From positions 1 through 64,000 of the forward strand of contig CAJUOI010000003.1 in the NCBI GenBank assembly GCA_910588615.1: a DNA stretch of 64,000 nucleotides, read 5' to 3'. This document shows positions 53,108-60,913 of this stretch, piece by piece. How positions within the stretch are numbered: the stretch's first letter is position 1; each line of letters opens with the position of its first letter. The DNA is from an uncultured Christensenellaceae bacterium. GTDB taxonomy: Bacteria; Bacillota; Clostridia; Christensenellales; Borkfalkiaceae. A program made the position numbers and the translations under genes. The notes below the pieces were generated by a model. That model was given only the letters and a program-made list of their open reading frames with translations. It did no database searches and was not told the origin of the DNA.

Positions 53108-53344
53108 TTATTCTTCGAGATACGAACAAAGAAAATCGACATCCAACCCGATATAATCCAGCCCTTGACCGACAATTACAGAATAACCGACACTTCCATC
53201 CCGTTCAATCTGTTCACACCCCGCGTCATTTCCGTAAATTACAACATTGGCATCATTTTTCCAATTGCTGAATAAAAACGCCCAAAACGTAAAAGCAGTC
53301 CCGTCTTTAAAAACGGGACTGTCGATAAACGCAATAGCGTTACT
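53108..53344 (-). pseudogene. C-terminal fragment of an unrecognised protein
   Basis: An open frame of 78 codons with protein-like composition (FTFWAFLFSNWKND, VVIYGNDAG, LDVDFLCSYLEE) but no start codon. It overlaps the glnN stop and runs through the glnN terminator. It looks like the 3' end of a gene joined to this spot by deletion or insertion. I do not recognise the family. Confidence 0.35.
53294..53321 (-). terminator. Terminator of glnN
   Basis: CAGTCCCGT / ACGGGACTG stem with an 8-base loop, minus-strand tail CTTTTACGTTTT, 18 bases after the stop. Confidence 0.75.
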
Positions 53345-55418
53345 TCACGCTGTACATCAATTCGGTATAACCGGGGAAGGGCCAATAGTCCTCGGCACAC
53401 AGCTTTTCCATGCCGTCGGCAAGGCGGCGCACCTCCTCCATATCGGGCACCACGACGTGCGCCATTTTCTGCGAAGCCGCCTTTTCGCCCGCAGGCATTT
53501 CGGAAAGATCTTTTTCCAACTTCTTCACCGCGTCGAGCATCGCGTCGTTCATGCAGGCAAGCCGTTCGGCAAGCGCGTAGTCGTTTCCGCAGGCGATTTT
53601 ATCGCTGACTGCGCGCTTTGCGGCAATCGCCGAGCAGAGCTCGGTAACGTATGCGTTGACGGCGGGATAAATCTGACGGCGCGCCATTTCCGCCATAGTG
53701 AGCGCCTCTACGTTGATCGTCTTGGTATAATTTTCCAGCTGAATGTTCGCGCGGGCAATCACTTCCTTTTCGGTATACACACCCTGCCCGACGAACACCG
53801 CGATATTCTCTTCCTTGAAAAATTCGAGCGCGGCATCCGCCGTGTTCTTATTGTTTAACAGTCCCCTCTTTTCCGCCTCCGGCTCCCAATCGGGACCGTA
53901 ACCGTTGTAATTGAAGATGACCCTGTAATGCTCCTTCAACAGTTTTACGATATACGCGCGACATGATTTTTCAAAGTCCTCCGCGCCCGAAAGCGCCTCT
54001 ACCGCCTCCGCAAACACCTGCGCCGCAATCGTGTTGAGCACGATGTTGGGATCGGCGACGGAAGCCTGCGAGCCGAGCATACGGAACTCGAACTTGTTAC
54101 CCGTGAACGCAAAGGGCGAAGTTCTGTTTCTGTCGGTAGTATCAATGGGAAAAATGGGAGATTCGGGCACGCCGATCGAGCCGGGGATCGCCTTTTTGGG
54201 CACGTAACGTTTGCCCATAACGAGGCTGTCTACGATAGCGCCAAGCTGGTCGCCGAGGTACACCGAAATAATTGCGGGCGGCGCTTCGTTTGCGCCCAGA
54301 CGGTGATCGTTCCCCGCAGAGGCGACGCAGGCGCGCAAAATACCCTGATATTTATCCGCCGCCGCGATGACGCAGGAGAGGATCAGCATAAACAGCGTGT
54401 TATTTTCGGGATTCTCCCCCGGTTCGAGCAGATTCAGCCCCGTGTCCGTGGAAAGCGACCAATTGTTGTGCTTGCCCGAACCGTTGACGCCTTCGAAAGG
54501 CTTTTCGTGCAGAAGACAGACGAGCCCGTGCTTCTTCGCCACCTTCCTCATCAGTTCCATCGTCAGCTGGTTGTCGTCCACCGCGACGTTCGTCGTCGTG
54601 AACACGGGCGCGAGCTCGTGCTGCGCGGGCGCAACCTCGTTGTGCTTGGTCTTGGCAAAAATGCCGTAGCTCCACAGAGTTGCGTCCAAATCGCGCATAT
54701 AGTCAGCAATGCGCGTCTTTAACGTGCCGAAGTAATGATCCTCCAGCTCCTGCCCGCGCGTCGGGGGTGCGCCAAACAGCGTTCTGCCCGTTAAAATCAG
54801 ATCCTTCCGTTGAAGATATACTTCTTCGTCGATCAAGAAATATTCCTGTTCCGGTCCGACCGTCGTAGAGACCTTACGGCATTCGATGCCGAATAATTTT
54901 AAAAGCCGTTTCGTCTGCGTGTCGAGCGCCGTCATCGACTTTAACAGGGGCGCTTTTTTATCGAGCGTTTCGCCCGTGTACGATACGAACACCGTGGGAA
55001 TGTACAGCGTGCCCTCTTTCACGAATGCGGGCGAGGTGGGATCCCATGCGGTGTAGCCGCGCGCCGCGCTCGTCGCGCGCGTTCCGCCCGAGGGAAAGCT
55101 CGAAGCGTCGGGCTCGCCGACGATCAGGCTCTTTCCCGTCAGCTGCAAAATGACTTTGTCGCCGCAAGGTTCGATAAAGCTGTCGTGTTTTTCCGCCGTC
55201 AGGTTGGTAAGCGGCTGAAACCAGTGCGTATAGTGCGTCGCGCCCTTTTTTACCGCCCAATCCTTCATGGCGTTGGCAACGGCGGAGGCAATCGACGAAT
55301 CGAGCGGATACCCCTCGTCGATCGTTCTGCGAAGCGATTTGTAAACCTCTTTGGGAAGCGAATTTTTCATCACTTCGTCGTTGAACACATTGCAACCGAA
55401 CGTTTCGGTAACATTCAT
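53340..55418 (-). CDS. glnN: Glutamine synthetase type III
   Basis: A 692-residue GSIII (the long class, against about 450 for type I). It forms glutamine from glutamate, ammonia and ATP. Visible blocks: VGPEQEYFLID, KHNEVAPAQHELAPVF, NGSGKHNNWS, GNDHRLGANEAPPAI, KFEFRMLGSQAS. The ATG at 55418 has AAGGAG ten bases upstream; the longer frame would start inside the promoter. Downstream of gdhA but with its own promoter. Confidence 0.95.
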   Translation of the reverse strand: MNVTETFGCNVFNDEVMKNSLPKEVYKSLRRTIDEGYPLDSSIASAVANAMKDWAVKKGATHYTHWFQPLTNLTAEKHDSFIEPCGDKVILQLTGKSLIVGEPDASSFPSGGTRATSAARGYTAWDPTSPAFVKEGTLYIPTVFVSYTGETLDKKAPLLKSMTALDTQTKRLLKLFGIECRKVSTTVGPEQEYFLIDEEVYLQRKDLILTGRTLFGAPPTRGQELEDHYFGTLKTRIADYMRDLDATLWSYGIFAKTKHNEVAPAQHELAPVFTTTNVAVDDNQLTMELMRKVAKKHGLVCLLHEKPFEGVNGSGKHNNWSLSTDTGLNLLEPGENPENNTLFMLILSCVIAAADKYQGILRACVASAGNDHRLGANEAPPAIISVYLGDQLGAIVDSLVMGKRYVPKKAIPGSIGVPESPIFPIDTTDRNRTSPFAFTGNKFEFRMLGSQASVADPNIVLNTIAAQVFAEAVEALSGAEDFEKSCRAYIVKLLKEHYRVIFNYNGYGPDWEPEAEKRGLLNNKNTADAALEFFKEENIAVFVGQGVYTEKEVIARANIQLENYTKTINVEALTMAEMARRQIYPAVNAYVTELCSAIAAKRAVSDKIACGNDYALAERLACMNDAMLDAVKKLEKDLSEMPAGEKAASQKMAHVVVPDMEEVRRLADGMEKLCAEDYWPFPGYTELMYSVK

Positions 55419-55445
55419 CTCTCTTTCTCCTTTGATTCTTCCCAT

Positions 55446-55474
55446 ATTATATGAAATTTTCACTTTCAAGTCAA
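55446..55474 (-). promoter_or_regulatory. Promoter of glnN
   Basis: TTGACT (55469-55474), 17-base spacer, TATAAT (55446-55451) on the minus strand. No attenuator or riboswitch fits in the short leader of about 20 bases. Confidence 0.85.
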
Positions 55475-55485
55475 TCGTTTGCGCC

Positions 55486-55514
55486 TGAAAAAAGGACGCG
55501 GATTTCTCCGCGTC
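55486..55514 (-). terminator. Terminator of gdhA
   Basis: GACGCGGA, GAAA, TCCGCGTC then CTTTTTTC on the minus strand, about 15 bases after the stop. Confidence 0.85.
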
Positions 55515-55529
55515 GTTTTTCACCGGTCC

Positions 55530-56864
55530 TTACACGATTCCCTGCGCCGTCATTGCCTCGGCAACCTTTTTGAAGCCCGCGATGTTCGCGCCTGCAACGA
55601 GGTCTTTTTCCACCCCGTATTCCTTTGCCGCGGAGGACATATTGTTAAAAATGTTTATCATAATGCTTTTCAGCTTTGCGTCCACTTCCTCGAACGACCA
55701 GAAAAGTCTGCCGCTCGACTGCGCCATTTCGAGCGCGCTCGTGGCAACGCCGCCCGCGTTCGCCGCCTTTGCGGGCAGGAACACCGCTCCCGCGTTCTGA
55801 AACACGGAGATCCCTTCAAGCGTCGTGGGCATGTTCGCCCCCTCGCCCACGTATTTTACGCCGTTTTTCACAAGCGTTTTCGCGCTCTCCGCCTCGATTT
55901 CGTTCTGCGTTGCGCAGGGCAGGGCAACGTCGCAGGGAATATTCCAGATCCCCCTGCAGCCCTCGTGATATTCCGCACCCTTCACGCGCTCGGCATAAAC
56001 AGAAATGCGTCCGCGCTCCACCTCTTTTATCTGCTTGACGATGTCGAGCTTTATGCCCGCCTTATCGTAGATATAACCGTTGCTATCGTACATGGCAACG
56101 ACCTTTGCGCCGAGACTTTGCGCCTTTTCGCAGGCGTAGATCGCAACGTTGCCCGCCCCCGAAACGAGTACGGTTTTGCCCTTGAACCCGTCGCCGCGGA
56201 CGCGCATCGCCTCCTCCGTCATGTACACCAAGCCGTAGCCCGTCGCCTCCTTGCGCGCAAGCGAGCCGCCGTAGGAAAGTCCCCTGCCCGTCAATACGCC
56301 CACGTGCTCGCCCGTAAGACGTTTGTACTGCCCGAACAAAAACCCGATTTCCCGTCCGCCGACGCCGATGTCGCCCGCGGGCACGTCGGTGTCCTGCCCG
56401 ATATGGCGATAGAGCTCGGTCATGAAGCTTTGGCAAAAGCGCATGATTTCGTTATCGCTCTTGCCCTTGGGGTCGAAATTACTGCCCCCCTTTCCGCCGC
56501 CGATGGGAAGCCCCGTCAGGGAGTTTTTGAGAATCTGTTCGAGCCCCAGGAACTTGATGACCGAACGGTTGACGCTCGGATGAAAGCGCAACCCGCCCTT
56601 ATACGGTCCGATGGCGCTGTTGAACTGCACCCGATACCCCTTGTTGACGTGCACGGCGCCCCGATCGTCCACCCAAGGCACGCGGAACTCCACCGTGCGT
56701 TCGGGCTCGACGAAGCGTTCGAGAAGCGCAGCCTTTTCATACTCGGGATGACGCTCGCAAACGGGCTTCAGTCCGTTTAATATCTCCGTCGCCGCCTGAT
56801 GATACTCCGGCTCGTTCGGATTTTCCGTTCTCAGCTTTTCCAACACTCTTTCGATATAATTCAT
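55530..56864 (-). CDS. gdhA: Glutamate dehydrogenase
   Basis: A 444-residue hexameric GDH of the bacterial (usually NADP) type. It has the substrate-binding GPYKGGLRFHPSV, the catalytic Lys in GGGKGGSNFDPKGKSD, and the coenzyme motif VSGAGNVAIYA. It links 2-oxoglutarate and ammonia to glutamate, which glnN next door turns into glutamine. GGGGAG precedes the ATG. Confidence 0.96.
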   Translation of the reverse strand: MNYIERVLEKLRTENPNEPEYHQAATEILNGLKPVCERHPEYEKAALLERFVEPERTVEFRVPWVDDRGAVHVNKGYRVQFNSAIGPYKGGLRFHPSVNRSVIKFLGLEQILKNSLTGLPIGGGKGGSNFDPKGKSDNEIMRFCQSFMTELYRHIGQDTDVPAGDIGVGGREIGFLFGQYKRLTGEHVGVLTGRGLSYGGSLARKEATGYGLVYMTEEAMRVRGDGFKGKTVLVSGAGNVAIYACEKAQSLGAKVVAMYDSNGYIYDKAGIKLDIVKQIKEVERGRISVYAERVKGAEYHEGCRGIWNIPCDVALPCATQNEIEAESAKTLVKNGVKYVGEGANMPTTLEGISVFQNAGAVFLPAKAANAGGVATSALEMAQSSGRLFWSFEEVDAKLKSIMINIFNNMSSAAKEYGVEKDLVAGANIAGFKKVAEAMTAQGIV

Positions 56865-56909
56865 TCCGAATACTCCCCGCTCTGCGCGTTATGCGCCGAA
56901 CTGAGATAT

Positions 56910-56915
56910 ATTATA
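56910..56915 (-). promoter_or_regulatory. Extended -10 promoter of gdhA
   Basis: TGTGATATAAT on the minus strand (TGN plus TATAAT), with no good -35 box at 16-18 bases. Dependence on an activator is possible. Confidence 0.55.
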
Positions 56916-57120
56916 TCACATTTTTATGCTCTTTGCGCGATTTTTTCGCAAGTTTTTTTTATCTTTGCAATCAGAATCAGTTATATCAGGTATAAGTAAA
57001 ACTTATTATTCCGCGCTTTCCATAAGCTGAAATTATTTTTTATTGATACGATATTGAATTTCTTCCGTTTTTATCGGTTTTGTTATAAGTTGCGCTTATA
57101 TAAAAAATCTTTGTTCGAAG

Positions 57121-57148
57121 CCCTCCCTTTCGCAAACGAAAGGGAGGG
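57121..57148. repeat. Perfect 12-bp hairpin in a 300-base gap
   Basis: CCCTCCCTTTCG, CAAA, CGAAAGGGAGGG. No T-tract follows on the minus strand (GCTTCG), so it is not a standard terminator for the gene ending at 57168. The rest of 56865-57167 holds the gdhA promoter and AT-rich sequence without a recognised gene. Confidence 0.65.
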
Positions 57149-57167
57149 TAAAAAAATGCGGTTCACT

Positions 57168-57842
57168 CTAAAATCCGCTCTTTTTACGCACCGAAAAGCC
57201 GCGGCGGCGCACTTCGATCAGATGATATTCCTGCTCGCGCTCGAAATCGTACATGCAGGGGCTTTGCGGCGAGGCAAACCGCAACTTTCCAGAAATGTCC
57301 GCCGCCGACGCGTAGCCGTACGCGCACAGACAAACGGGTACGCCGTAGAGATAGGCGTGCGCCCGAATCAGCGTCTGTTCGAGCCCCTCGTTCAGTTCCT
57401 CGAACACGCAAAGCGCAACCTCCGCGCCACAGACCGAAAGCGTTTCGAACACCTGCGGAAAATAAAAGTCCTCGGCGACCACAACGCCGAGCTTTCCCGC
57501 CCGCGTTTCGTAAATTTTTATGCCGGCGCCCGCGCGGTATTCCGATTCGTCGATGCGGTTCACCATATCGGAAACGCCGAGAATACGCCCGCGCTCCGCC
57601 ACGACCACGGACTTGCGCCTGACGCCGCGCGCATCGGAATAGCACCCGCTGACGACCACGTTCTGCCGCTCTTTGGAAAGCAGCGCCACGTCCTCGAAGA
57701 GGCTGGTTTCCCCCTTCAGTTCCCGCTCGTAACTGACCTGCCCGAGCGCGGAAAATGGAAAGAGCAGAACGTCCGCCCCCGCACCCTCGTTCCGTTCGGA
57801 AAATTCGTTTAAACCGCCCGCCGTTACAAAACAAATCCGCAT
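57168..57842 (-). CDS. Nitrilase-fold protein lacking the catalytic triad
   Basis: A 224-residue protein with the carbon-nitrogen hydrolase layout (ADVLLFPFSALG, GKLGVVVAEDFYFPQ, LIRAHAYLYGVPV). The catalytic Glu is replaced (FPF instead of FPE, residue 30), the Cys is Ala123 (VVVAED instead of the usual xICYD), and no Lys sits in the place of the YxKxHL motif. It is also shorter than the usual 260-290. Probably a non-catalytic member or a gene losing function. GGGGAG precedes the ATG. Confidence 0.75.
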   Translation of the reverse strand: MRICFVTAGGLNEFSERNEGAGADVLLFPFSALGQVSYERELKGETSLFEDVALLSKERQNVVVSGCYSDARGVRRKSVVVAERGRILGVSDMVNRIDESEYRAGAGIKIYETRAGKLGVVVAEDFYFPQVFETLSVCGAEVALCVFEELNEGLEQTLIRAHAYLYGVPVCLCAYGYASAADISGKLRFASPQSPCMYDFEREQEYHLIEVRRRGFSVRKKSGF

Positions 57843-58036
57843 ATCGTCTCCCCGACTATTATATAGGATTTTTATAAATTTGGTGCATCCGCTCGATTGC
57901 TCTTTTTAAGTAAAATCGACAAACCCCTTGCGGAATTTATCAATTTTCGGTGGACGACAATGTGTGCCGTAAGAACCGTTTCAAAGGCAAAATCACGTAG
58001 ACTCAAAAACCGCAAAAAATAGTCGCTCGGCACAAA

Positions 58037-58071
58037 GAAAAAAAGACTGACAAGATAGTTAGTCTTATCAG
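58037..58071 (-). terminator. Terminator of the GNAT gene
   Basis: CTGATAAG / CTTGTCAG stem with a 9-base loop, then TCTTTTTTT on the minus strand. Closely similar to the terminator at 58.65 kb. Confidence 0.7.
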
Positions 58072-58093
58072 CCATTCTAGGATAAATTGAAAT

Positions 58094-58549
58094 TTATCTT
58101 ACTTGTTTTTCCATTACATAATTAGTCAAGGCAATTCTGTTTCTTACAACTTGATGCTCTTTGACAACCTTAAAACCTCTTTGCTCAAAAAAAGGTTTAG
58201 CCGTTATAGATGCGTGAGTAATTATTTTATTTACTTTTACCGCTTGTTCCAATTTGTCGCAGATTATCGTTGCAACACCTCGACGCTGGTAATCTTTATG
58301 CACATATAGCCTATCAAGATAACCCGAATTGTCAATATCGCCAAAACCGACTATAATATTATTTTCAACTGCAACAACAGTAAAATGTTCGGAAAGAGAT
58401 TTGTTCCACACCTCTAAATCTATTTTGTCAGTAGCCCAAACTTTTAACTGTTCTTGCGAATAATCTTTGGCATTTATAGTATGAACTGTATGATAAAACA
58501 GTTTAACTAAATCCTCGCAGTCTGTCGGCTTATATTCTCTGATAATCAT
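58094..58549 (-). CDS. GNAT-family N-acetyltransferase
   Basis: A 151-residue acetyltransferase with the acetyl-CoA motif RLYVHKDYQRRGVATIICD (about 85-100; RxxGxA loop) and the C-terminal KPFFEQRGFKVV block. Substrate unknown. AGAGGA precedes the ATG. The gene is AT-rich compared with the flanks, as is the next gene, suggesting recent transfer. Confidence 0.88.
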   Translation of the reverse strand: MIIREYKPTDCEDLVKLFYHTVHTINAKDYSQEQLKVWATDKIDLEVWNKSLSEHFTVVAVENNIIVGFGDIDNSGYLDRLYVHKDYQRRGVATIICDKLEQAVKVNKIITHASITAKPFFEQRGFKVVKEHQVVRNRIALTNYVMEKQVR

Positions 58550-58582
58550 TCAGTCCTCTAAATTACTGATTATCGTACAATT

Positions 58583-58611
58583 ATTATAGCAAAAACAAAA
58601 TATTCAATCAA
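58583..58611 (-). promoter_or_regulatory. Promoter of the GNAT gene
   Basis: TTGATT (58606-58611), 17-base spacer, TATAAT (58583-58588) on the minus strand. Confidence 0.78.
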
Positions 58612-58647
58612 GCAAACCGTAAGGCACTCCGAGACTTCTTTCAAATA

Positions 58648-58686
58648 ACAAAAAATGACCGACAAAATAGCGGTTCTTATCAGTCA
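58648..58686 (-). terminator. Terminator of the HTH-membrane gene
   Basis: Minus strand TGACTGATAAGAA ... TTGTCGGTCA then TTTTTTG. It matches the 58.04 kb terminator in most positions (CTGATAAGA, CTAT, TTGTC, GTC). Confidence 0.6.
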
Positions 58687-58722
58687 TCTAATGGTGGGGC
58701 GGTAGTAACCTAAAACGAATAT

Positions 58723-59187
58723 TTATTTAGACTTAACGCGAATATTCAAAAAGTGATTGACAATGCTTTCGACTGTACGATATACGCAATACACAATCCA
58801 AACTATCCAAGTGTACTGCCATTTTTGTGATATTAAACTAATTACAATATATAATAAAGCCACAACAATGGCTATAATCCAATTCATAATTTTTTTGTGC
58901 TTACGTATTATGACGTTACTTCTATTCAGTGCGCATTTTACGTTTTCTTCCGAAACTTTTTTATAATCGCTATCGTTTATCCGTTCGCCGTTTAATATTT
59001 CATTTATGCTCACGTCATAAAATTTGCTTAAAATTTGTAGCATTTCAACAGGTGGTAAATAATTACCGTTTTCCCAGCGTGAAACGGTTTTATTCGTTAC
59101 ACCAATTTGTTCACCCAATTCATCTTGCGTAAGATTTTTTTCTTTCCGCAATTCAGACAAAAAGACACCGATTTTTTGTATATCCAT
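58723..59187 (-). CDS. XRE-family regulator with C-terminal membrane segment
   Basis: A 154-residue protein with an N-terminal helix-turn-helix (LTQDELGEQIGVTNKTVSRWENG, about 19-41), a linker, and two hydrophobic segments (about 100-120 and 125-140). Membrane-tethered XRE regulators of this layout are common in Bacillota; the target is unknown. GGGAGGT precedes the ATG and an extended -10 (TGATATAAT) lies near 59.22 kb. AT-rich. Confidence 0.82.
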   Translation of the reverse strand: MDIQKIGVFLSELRKEKNLTQDELGEQIGVTNKTVSRWENGNYLPPVEMLQILSKFYDVSINEILNGERINDSDYKKVSEENVKCALNRSNVIIRKHKKIMNWIIAIVVALLYIVISLISQKWQYTWIVWIVYCVYRTVESIVNHFLNIRVKSK

Positions 59188-59375
59188 AATGAATACCTCC
59201 CTATGTCCGTTATCATTATTATATCATACAAATATGGAAAAGCATTGCCCATAAACAGCGAATTTCAAACAAATATCGGATATGTTATAGAATTTGTGGC
59301 ACTGTGGCGGGTGCCTGAATAATGTATGAACAAGTGCGCCGCGTTCGTCATACGCGTGCCGCCTGAAAAACGGCA

Positions 59376-59424
59376 AAAGAAAAAACCTAACCCGAACACT
59401 TATTTTGTGGTTCGTTTTAGGTTT
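59376..59424 (-). terminator. Terminator of tRNA-Ala
   Basis: AACCTAAaacGAAC / GTTCgggTTAGGTT stem with a 12-base loop and TTTTCTTTT tail on the minus strand. Confidence 0.7.
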
Positions 59425-59428
59425 GGAC

Positions 59429-59504
59429 TGGTGGAGCTAACCGGGTTCGAACCGGTGGCCTCTTGAATGCCATTCAAGCGCGCTACCAACTGCGCCATAA
59501 CCCC
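59429..59504 (-). tRNA. tRNA-Ala (anticodon GGC)
   Basis: Acceptor GGGGTTA/TAGCTCC, D-arm GCGC...GCGC, anticodon stem CTTGA/TCAAG with loop ATGGCAT (anticodon GGC), T-arm GTTCGAA, encoded CCA. It lies 142 bases downstream of dnaJ on the same strand; a modest TTGAGA/TAAAAC promoter may precede it. Confidence 0.95.
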
Positions 59505-59541
59505 GAATTCAGTTTTATTACCACCTCTTACGTTCTCAATA

Positions 59542-59582
59542 GCATTCACGAAATCGGGAATCTTCTTCCCGATTTCGAATGC
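59542..59582 (-). other. Hairpin between dnaJ and tRNA-Ala
   Basis: GCATTC + GAAATCGGGAA / TTCCCGATTTC + GAATGC with a 5-base loop; the two parts of the stem are separated by a 2-base bulge. No T-tract, so it may protect or process the dnaJ 3' end rather than terminate. Confidence 0.6.
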
Positions 59583-59646
59583 AATTTTGCGATTCAGGCG
59601 CAAAAGCGTCGCTTTACGGCTTGCACAAGCGCGCTAATGTTTCATT

Positions 59647-60810
59647 TTATTTCTTATGATTATACGGATTTACGCCGTAGAGCGCGCTCATGTTGTCTGC
59701 GTATTTCTTTGCTTTGTCGTAGTTCTTTACGTCGAAATTTTTAAGAGCCTCTTCCATCAGCTTCTTTTCGTGTTTTACTTTCATGGGCACTTCCACGAGA
59801 ACACGAATAAACAGACTTCCCGCACCCGTCTTGGTCTTAATACCCTTGCCGCGTACCGTGAATACCGTGCCGGACTGCGTACCTTCGGGAATGGGATACT
59901 CGAACGCGTTGTCCAAATCGGGTACCTTCACCGTTCCGCCGAGTGCCGCCGTCATGTAAGGAATGGGCAGATCGACGTATAAGTCCATATTCTTGCGCGT
60001 AAAAATTTTATGCGGCTCGATTTTAAACGCGATAATCAGATCGCCGGGCTGTCCGCCGAGGGTAGACGCCTTCCCAAAGCCCTTCTTCTTCATGTAAGAG
60101 CTGTTATCCACGCCCGCGGGAATGGTAACGGAAATCTTTGTTTCCTTGCGCGCGTAACCCTTGCCCTTGCAGTCGGGGCACTTGTCGGTAACCACTTTGC
60201 CCTTGCCGTTACATTCGGGACAGATCCCCATGCGCACCGTTCTGCCGAACATGGTGTCCTGCGTAACGCGGATCTGACCCTTTCCGCCGCACTTTAAGCA
60301 CATTCTCATCGCCGTGCCGAACTTTGCGCCCGTTCCGCGGCACGCCGCGCACGGCTCGTTGCGGGTATAAGTAAACTCTTTCGTGCAGCCCTTTGCGGCA
60401 TCCATAAACGAAAGCGTCATTTCCGTCTGGATATCTTCGCCCGTGGTAGCCGCCTGCTGTGCTCCCGCCGCCCCCGCGCCGCCCGCAGCGGCATTGGAGA
60501 AGCCCTGAAACATACTTTCGAAAATATCGCTGAAACCGCCGAAGCCGCCTGCGCCGCCCATATTGCCCATATTGGGCATTCCTTTGGGACGGTTGAGCTC
60601 GAAATCATACGCCGCGCGCTTTTGCTTATCGGACAGGATTTCGTTTGCCTCGTTAATCTCCTTAAACTTTTCAGCCGCAACCGCGTCGCCGGGATGAAGG
60701 TCGGGGTGATACTGTTTTACGAGCTTTTTATACGCCGCCTTGATTTCCTCTTCGCCGGCGTCGTTTTTCAGCCCGAGAATTTCGTAGTAATTTTTCTTCG
60801 TGTCTGCCAT
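59647..60810 (-). CDS. dnaJ: Co-chaperone DnaJ
   Basis: A 387-residue type I DnaJ: J domain with HPD (about 36-38), Gly/Phe/Ala region (unusually Ala/Gly-rich near 90-120), four CxxCxGxG zinc repeats (CAACRGTG, CLKCGGKG, CPECNGKG, CPDCKGKG) and the substrate-binding C-terminal domain. It delivers clients to DnaK and stimulates its ATPase. AAAGGA precedes the ATG. Third gene of grpE-dnaK-dnaJ. Confidence 0.96.
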   Translation of the reverse strand: MADTKKNYYEILGLKNDAGEEEIKAAYKKLVKQYHPDLHPGDAVAAEKFKEINEANEILSDKQKRAAYDFELNRPKGMPNMGNMGGAGGFGGFSDIFESMFQGFSNAAAGGAGAAGAQQAATTGEDIQTEMTLSFMDAAKGCTKEFTYTRNEPCAACRGTGAKFGTAMRMCLKCGGKGQIRVTQDTMFGRTVRMGICPECNGKGKVVTDKCPDCKGKGYARKETKISVTIPAGVDNSSYMKKKGFGKASTLGGQPGDLIIAFKIEPHKIFTRKNMDLYVDLPIPYMTAALGGTVKVPDLDNAFEYPIPEGTQSGTVFTVRGKGIKTKTGAGSLFIRVLVEVPMKVKHEKKLMEEALKNFDVKNYDKAKKYADNMSALYGVNPYNHKK

Positions 60811-60861
60811 AAATAAATCCTTTTCTTCGTCCCTGAACGCAACTTATTTTTCCCGAATTCA

Positions 60862-60890
60862 ACGCCGACGACCCCGTTGAGGGGTCGCCG
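60862..60890 (-). other. Intercistronic hairpin between dnaK and dnaJ
   Basis: CGACCCC / GGGGTCG stem with a 5-base loop within the 103-base gap, no T-tract. It may tune dnaJ levels relative to dnaK. Confidence 0.5.
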
Positions 60891-60913
60891 AAACGTCGTT
60901 TCAGATTACTCGA

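Noticed and set aside
57872..58075. 67-codon minus-strand frame downstream of the GNAT gene
   Set aside because: It overlaps the GNAT terminator and has no ribosome site; composition gives no support.
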